Of a stretch of 64,000 nt of DNA, positions 60,477 through 64,000 are shown in pieces (position 1 is the stretch's first letter; the number at the start of each line of letters is the position of its first letter). A program made the position numbers and the translations under genes. The stretch spans positions 62,001 through 126,000 of the forward strand of contig NZ_JAGGJX010000006.1 in the NCBI RefSeq assembly GCF_017873185.1, in the 5' to 3' direction. The DNA comes from Metaclostridioides mangenotii. Its GTDB lineage: Bacteria; Bacillota; Clostridia; Peptostreptococcales; Peptostreptococcaceae. The notes under the pieces are model-generated. The model was not told the DNA's origin. It was given only the letters and a program-made list of their open reading frames with translations, and did not search any database.

Positions 60477-62832
60477 TATATTATTATTTGATGGAGCAAT
60501 GGGGACTATGCTTCAACAAAAAGGATTAAAACTGGGGGAAAATCCTGAGATATTTGGATATCAAAATCCAGAAAAACTTTCAGATATTCATTTTAGTTAT
60601 TTGAAAGCGGGATCAAATGTAATTTTGACTAATACATTTGGATGTAATGAATTAAAATTGTCGGGTGAATACACTGTAGAAATGATTATAGACAATGCTG
60701 TAAGTGTTGCCCAAAAAGCGATAAATAGACTTCCTAAGAAAAATGCAAAACCAAGATATATTGCACTAGATATAGGGCCAATAGGTGAGATGCTAGAGCC
60801 AATGGGGACGCTAAGCTTTGATAGAGCTTATGAGATATTTAAAAGACAAGCAATCGGGGGTGAAAAAGCCGGAGCAGATTTAGTTGTTATAGAGACTATG
60901 ATGGACTTAGGAGAAGTGAGAGCGGCTGTCCTTGCTGTTAAGGAAAACACAAGCCTTCCAGTATTTTGTACAATGACATTTGATGAAGGTGGAAGAAGTT
61001 TTACTGGTTGTCTTCCTGAAAGTATGGTTGTTGCAGTAGAAGGGCTTGGTGTTGATGCAATAGGTGTCAACTGTTCACTAGGTCCTAAACAACTTGTTCC
61101 AATCGTAGAAAAGATTACAAAACTTGCATCAATACCAGTTATGGTTCAGGCAAATGCAGGACTTCCAAAAGTTGTAGATGGCGCAACTGTATACGATGTT
61201 ACACCTGAAGAATTTTTTGATGGAGTTAAAAAATTTGTAGAGATGGGTGTAAGTATAGTTGGCGGTTGTTGTGGTACAAATCCAGAATTTATAAAAGAAA
61301 TTTCTAACAATTTACCTTCTTTAAAAAGGGTTGTATTGGATAATAAATACAAGAGCAGAGTCTGTTCTTATTCTCAGAACTTAGAGATAAGTGCTCCGAT
61401 GGTTGTTGGAGAAAGAATAAATCCTACTGGTAAAAAATTACTTCAGGAGTCTATAAAAAAAGAAAGCGCTGAATACGCAATCAACCTAGCATTAGAGCAG
61501 GCTAGCTCTGGGGCTCAAATATTAGATATAAATGTGGGTCTTCCAGGTATAGATGAAAAAAGGGTAATGATAAAATTTATAAAAGAAATCCAATCTGTCA
61601 CTGATATACCGTTGCTTATAGATTCCTCAGACCCTGAGGTACTAGAAGCAGGTCTTAGATACTATAATGGTAGAGCGATAGTAAATTCGGTAAACGGAAA
61701 AGATGAATCTCTAGATAGCATTTTACCTATAGTTAAGAAGTACGGAGCGGGCGTAGTAGGTTTAGCCTTAGATGAAAATGGAATACCTAGCAGCGCAGAG
61801 GGAAGATTGAAAATAGCTAAGAAGATTATATCTAGAGCAGAGGAATATGGAATAAAGAGAGAAGATATATTTATAGACTGTCTATCTCTTACTGTATCAG
61901 CACAACAAGAAGAAGCAGTTGAGACTTTAAAGGCTCTTACAGAAGTTAAAAAACTTGGTGCTAAAACTATCTTAGGTGTATCAAATATTTCATTTGGACT
62001 TCCTAATAGAAAAGCAATGAATACTGCATTTCTAACATTAGCTTTAGGAGCAGGATTAGACCTAGCCATAATAAATCCTAATGCAATTAGTATGATGGAA
62101 GCAATAGACTCATTTAGAGTTTTGTACAATATAGATAAAGCAAGTGTAGACTACATAGATAAATACAGCAATGTAAATGTTGAAATGCCAAAAGTAGAAA
62201 ATAGCACTTCCGCAGAGATTTCATTAGATACAATAGTTCAGAGAGGTCTAAAAGATGAGGCTGAAAAGGAGACATTAAGACTCCTTGAGACTAACAATGG
62301 AGATTATATAATAGACAATATACTAATACCAGCACTAGATAAAGTGGGAAAAAAGTTTGATACTGGGGAAATGTTCTTACCACAACTTATACAATCTGCC
62401 GAAGCCGTTAAAAATTCATTAAGTATCATAAAATCTATATCACTTAAAAAAAATACAGAGACAGTAACTAAAGGAAGGATAATAGTTGCAACAGTTAAAG
62501 GTGACATACACGATATAGGAAAAAATATCGTAAAGATAATGCTTGAAAACTATGGATATGAGGTTATAGATTTAGGAAAAGATGTTCCTATTGAGGAAGT
62601 TGTAAGAGTGGCATCGGAGCAAAATGTGAAATTAGTTGGTCTAAGTGCTCTTATGACTACAACTGTTCAAAGTATGGAAGATACGATTAAATATTTAAGA
62701 GAAAATAAAATCGATACAAAAGTTTTTGTTGGTGGAGCTGTTTTAACAGAAAACTATGCAAAGGAAATCGGTGCAGATTTTTATTCTAAAGATGCTAAGT
62801 CAGCTGTTGAGATAGCAAAGGAAAATTTATAG
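60448..62832 (+). CDS. metH: Cobalamin-dependent methionine synthase MetH (lacking activation domain)
   Basis: Transfers a methyl group from methyl-tetrahydrofolate to homocysteine via B12. Homocysteine domain (1-290): LLFDGAMGTMLQQKG, zinc ligands in GVNCSLGPKQ and GGCCGTNPEF. Pterin domain (about 310-570): GERINPTGKKLLQESIKKE, DINVGLPGIDE, PLLIDSSDPEVLEAGL. Cap and B12-binding domain (about 590-794): DIHDIGKNIVKIMLENYGYE carries the axial His. About 794 residues, shorter than E. coli MetH because the reactivation domain is encoded by the overlapping upstream gene. The start is GTG 60448 or ATG 60439; GTG suits the AGAGAGG site. Confidence 0.93.
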   Translation: MQILEYIKNNILLFDGAMGTMLQQKGLKLGENPEIFGYQNPEKLSDIHFSYLKAGSNVILTNTFGCNELKLSGEYTVEMIIDNAVSVAQKAINRLPKKNAKPRYIALDIGPIGEMLEPMGTLSFDRAYEIFKRQAIGGEKAGADLVVIETMMDLGEVRAAVLAVKENTSLPVFCTMTFDEGGRSFTGCLPESMVVAVEGLGVDAIGVNCSLGPKQLVPIVEKITKLASIPVMVQANAGLPKVVDGATVYDVTPEEFFDGVKKFVEMGVSIVGGCCGTNPEFIKEISNNLPSLKRVVLDNKYKSRVCSYSQNLEISAPMVVGERINPTGKKLLQESIKKESAEYAINLALEQASSGAQILDINVGLPGIDEKRVMIKFIKEIQSVTDIPLLIDSSDPEVLEAGLRYYNGRAIVNSVNGKDESLDSILPIVKKYGAGVVGLALDENGIPSSAEGRLKIAKKIISRAEEYGIKREDIFIDCLSLTVSAQQEEAVETLKALTEVKKLGAKTILGVSNISFGLPNRKAMNTAFLTLALGAGLDLAIINPNAISMMEAIDSFRVLYNIDKASVDYIDKYSNVNVEMPKVENSTSAEISLDTIVQRGLKDEAEKETLRLLETNNGDYIIDNILIPALDKVGKKFDTGEMFLPQLIQSAEAVKNSLSIIKSISLKKNTETVTKGRIIVATVKGDIHDIGKNIVKIMLENYGYEVIDLGKDVPIEEVVRVASEQNVKLVGLSALMTTTVQSMEDTIKYLRENKIDTKVFVGGAVLTENYAKEIGADFYSKDAKSAVEIAKENL

Positions 62833-62896
62833 AGTAGAAATTGCTAAGGGCAATTTGTAAAAGATCAAAATAATGTATACAGAAAGAGGTAGTAAC

Positions 62897-63811
62897 ATGA
62901 ATAAAGATAACAAAGGCTACCTATATGGTTTTATCGCATATATAGCTTGGGGTATACTTCCATTTTATTGGAAAATTTTGCAGCATATTGATTCAAAAGA
63001 AGTATTGGCATATAGAATACTTTTTTCAAGTTTATTTATATTTTTAGCGCTCGTCGCACTTGGTAAGATAAAAGAGACTAGATTTGAGATAAAAGATATC
63101 CTACATAATAAAACTAAACTTATGTATATGTCTTTAGGAGCATTGTTTATTTCTATGAACTGGTTGTTGTTTATAACATCGGTTTCATCAGGAAATGTAA
63201 TCGATGCTAGTTTGGGATATTATATGAATCCGCTTGTAAACGTAATTATTGCAGTAATAATTCTGAATGAAAAGATTACAAAGCCAGCAATTATAGCGTG
63301 TATATTTGCAGTAATAGGAGTTATTATATTATCTATTAGTACAGGAAAATTTCCTTGGACGGCTATATTGCTTGCTGTAACTTTTAGTTCGTACGGTTTA
63401 ACAAAAAAGAAAGTAGATATATCTTCATCAACAAGTTTATTTATGGAAACATTTATTCTCGCGCCTTTTGCACTTTGCTATTTAGTATTTTATTCTTCAA
63501 CAGGATTTATAAGTTTAGATTTGGGAATAAAACTTACTATTATAGGAACTGGTATTGTAACTGTTATTCCACTTTTATTATTCTCAATAGCAGCTAAAAG
63601 GGTATCTTATATAGCTTTAGGATTTATCCAGTATGTGAGTCCCACTCTTATGCTCATTTCGGCAGTATTTCTCTTTAAAGAAGTATTCTCAATTGCGCAG
63701 TTATCTGGATTTATAAGCATATGGATAGGGATTGCAATATTTATATGGGGAAATCTTTCTAAGAAAGTGACAAAAGAAGGACCGAAAGTTGAAACTCTAG
63801 TTGAAAATTAA
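62897..63811 (+). CDS. rarD: RarD-type EamA transporter
   Basis: A 304-residue DMT-superfamily transporter with ten helices. GYLYGFIAYIAWGILPFYWK at the N terminus, EVLAYRILFSSLFIFLAL, NWLLFITSVSSGNVIDASLG and YYMNPLVNV, and finally FIQYVSPTLM are diagnostic of RarD. The native substrate is unknown. ATG 62897 follows AGAAAGAGG; the longer frame from 62873 is unlikely. It lies 64 bases after metH and could be cotranscribed. Confidence 0.9.
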   Translation: MNKDNKGYLYGFIAYIAWGILPFYWKILQHIDSKEVLAYRILFSSLFIFLALVALGKIKETRFEIKDILHNKTKLMYMSLGALFISMNWLLFITSVSSGNVIDASLGYYMNPLVNVIIAVIILNEKITKPAIIACIFAVIGVIILSISTGKFPWTAILLAVTFSSYGLTKKKVDISSSTSLFMETFILAPFALCYLVFYSSTGFISLDLGIKLTIIGTGIVTVIPLLLFSIAAKRVSYIALGFIQYVSPTLMLISAVFLFKEVFSIAQLSGFISIWIGIAIFIWGNLSKKVTKEGPKVETLVEN

Positions 63812-63814
63812 TTA

Positions 63815-63846
63815 TAAAAAACGGGTTCATTTGAACCCATTTTTTT
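63815..63846 (+). terminator. rarD terminator
   Basis: AAACGGGTTC / GAACCCATTT, loop ATTT (63829-63832), then T6. Confidence 0.93.
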
Positions 63847-63910
63847 ATTTTGTCTATATTGGATTTTTTATATTTACTATTATAAAATGTAAAATGTACG
63901 ATCTGCATAT

Positions 63911-64000
63911 TTAGAAAGCCCAATTACCGTCCTTGAATATTTGTATCTTTTCTCCGCTTTCAGTTGTTCCAACTATATCTAAATCAGATGAACCAACCAT
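63911..64000 (-). CDS. 3' end of a gene leaving the window
   Basis: On the minus strand an open frame enters at the window edge and reads MVGSSDLDIVGTTESGEKIQ then IFKDGNWAF and a stop at 63911. The tail (ESGEKIQIFKDGNW) resembles C termini of secreted or cell-surface proteins of unknown function. The Met at the edge is probably internal. It is convergent with rarD. Confidence 0.5.
   Translation of the reverse strand: MVGSSDLDIVGTTESGEKIQIFKDGNWAF

Overview
The window comes from a low-GC (roughly 30%) Gram-positive anaerobe, most likely a member of the Peptostreptococcaceae close to Clostridioides difficile. The signs are AGGAGG ribosome sites before most genes, a secreted protein with CWB2 cell-wall-binding repeats, an agr peptide with an A-N-S-T-C core, a split B12-dependent methionine synthase, and a conserved replication-gene block (gdpP, rplI, replicative helicase, purA, helicase loader, DnaD protein, walJ/yycJ-like gene, rlmH). 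The taxonomic call is inference from gene content; no rRNA is present.

Region 1 (1-14.2 kb) is core chromosome. MazG-like, YybS-like, GdpP, L9 and DnaB genes run as one tight operon. A cluster of DnaA-box-like 9-mers follows dnaB, then a small unknown gene, purA, tRNA-Lys and tRNA-Glu with a clear promoter and terminator, and a formate/nitrite-family channel. The helicase loader and DnaD protein lie on the minus strand. An M1 peptidase, a WalJ-type metallo-hydrolase and rlmH follow.

Region 2 (14.2 to about 36.4 kb) is an accessory island that begins exactly at the 3' end of rlmH. Short direct repeats of the rlmH 3' end (GAGAACcTTATCAtAAaTAAGGG type) recur at 27.1, 31.15, 32.17 and 32.31 kb, with weaker relatives at 16.7 and 36.1 kb. 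This is the layout of composite SCC elements of staphylococci, but no recombinase gene is in the window. The cargo includes a MerR-controlled aldo/keto reductase, a flavodoxin-like reductase, a BlaI/M56/VanZ envelope-stress cluster, two DUF3189 paralogues, an XRE-cupin regulator with an HD hydrolase, a large CWB2/beta-helix surface protein, a DUF434 protein, an HxlR/flavin reductase pair, and an agrC-agrB-agrD quorum-sensing cluster with a small unlisted agrD. From 28 to 36.4 kb the island is full of decayed gene pieces (old yellow enzyme, DUF3885, DUF2935, IS6 transposase and others).

Region 3 (36.4-57 kb) is a mosaic of single-gene units: PhzF, PotD-like lipoprotein, TtcA-like thiolase, GtrA, DUF488, cold-shock protein, C39-like lipoprotein, two GNAT genes (one broken by a single stop codon), DUF1653, a GIY-YIG / AAA+ / HExxH-VWA operon, PpnP, YjdM, an efflux transporter with a divergent XRE-cupin regulator, a rubredoxin-glutamate synthase fusion, a MerR-GyrI regulator, TrmO and a ferredoxin. 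Nearly every unit ends in a strong hairpin terminator.

Region 4 (57-64 kb) has two tiny membrane proteins, an orphan LytTR response regulator (a possible partner for the AgrA-less agr cluster), a HAD phosphatase with no AUG/GUG/UUG start, the two-gene methionine synthase, RarD and the 3' end of a minus-strand gene leaving the window.
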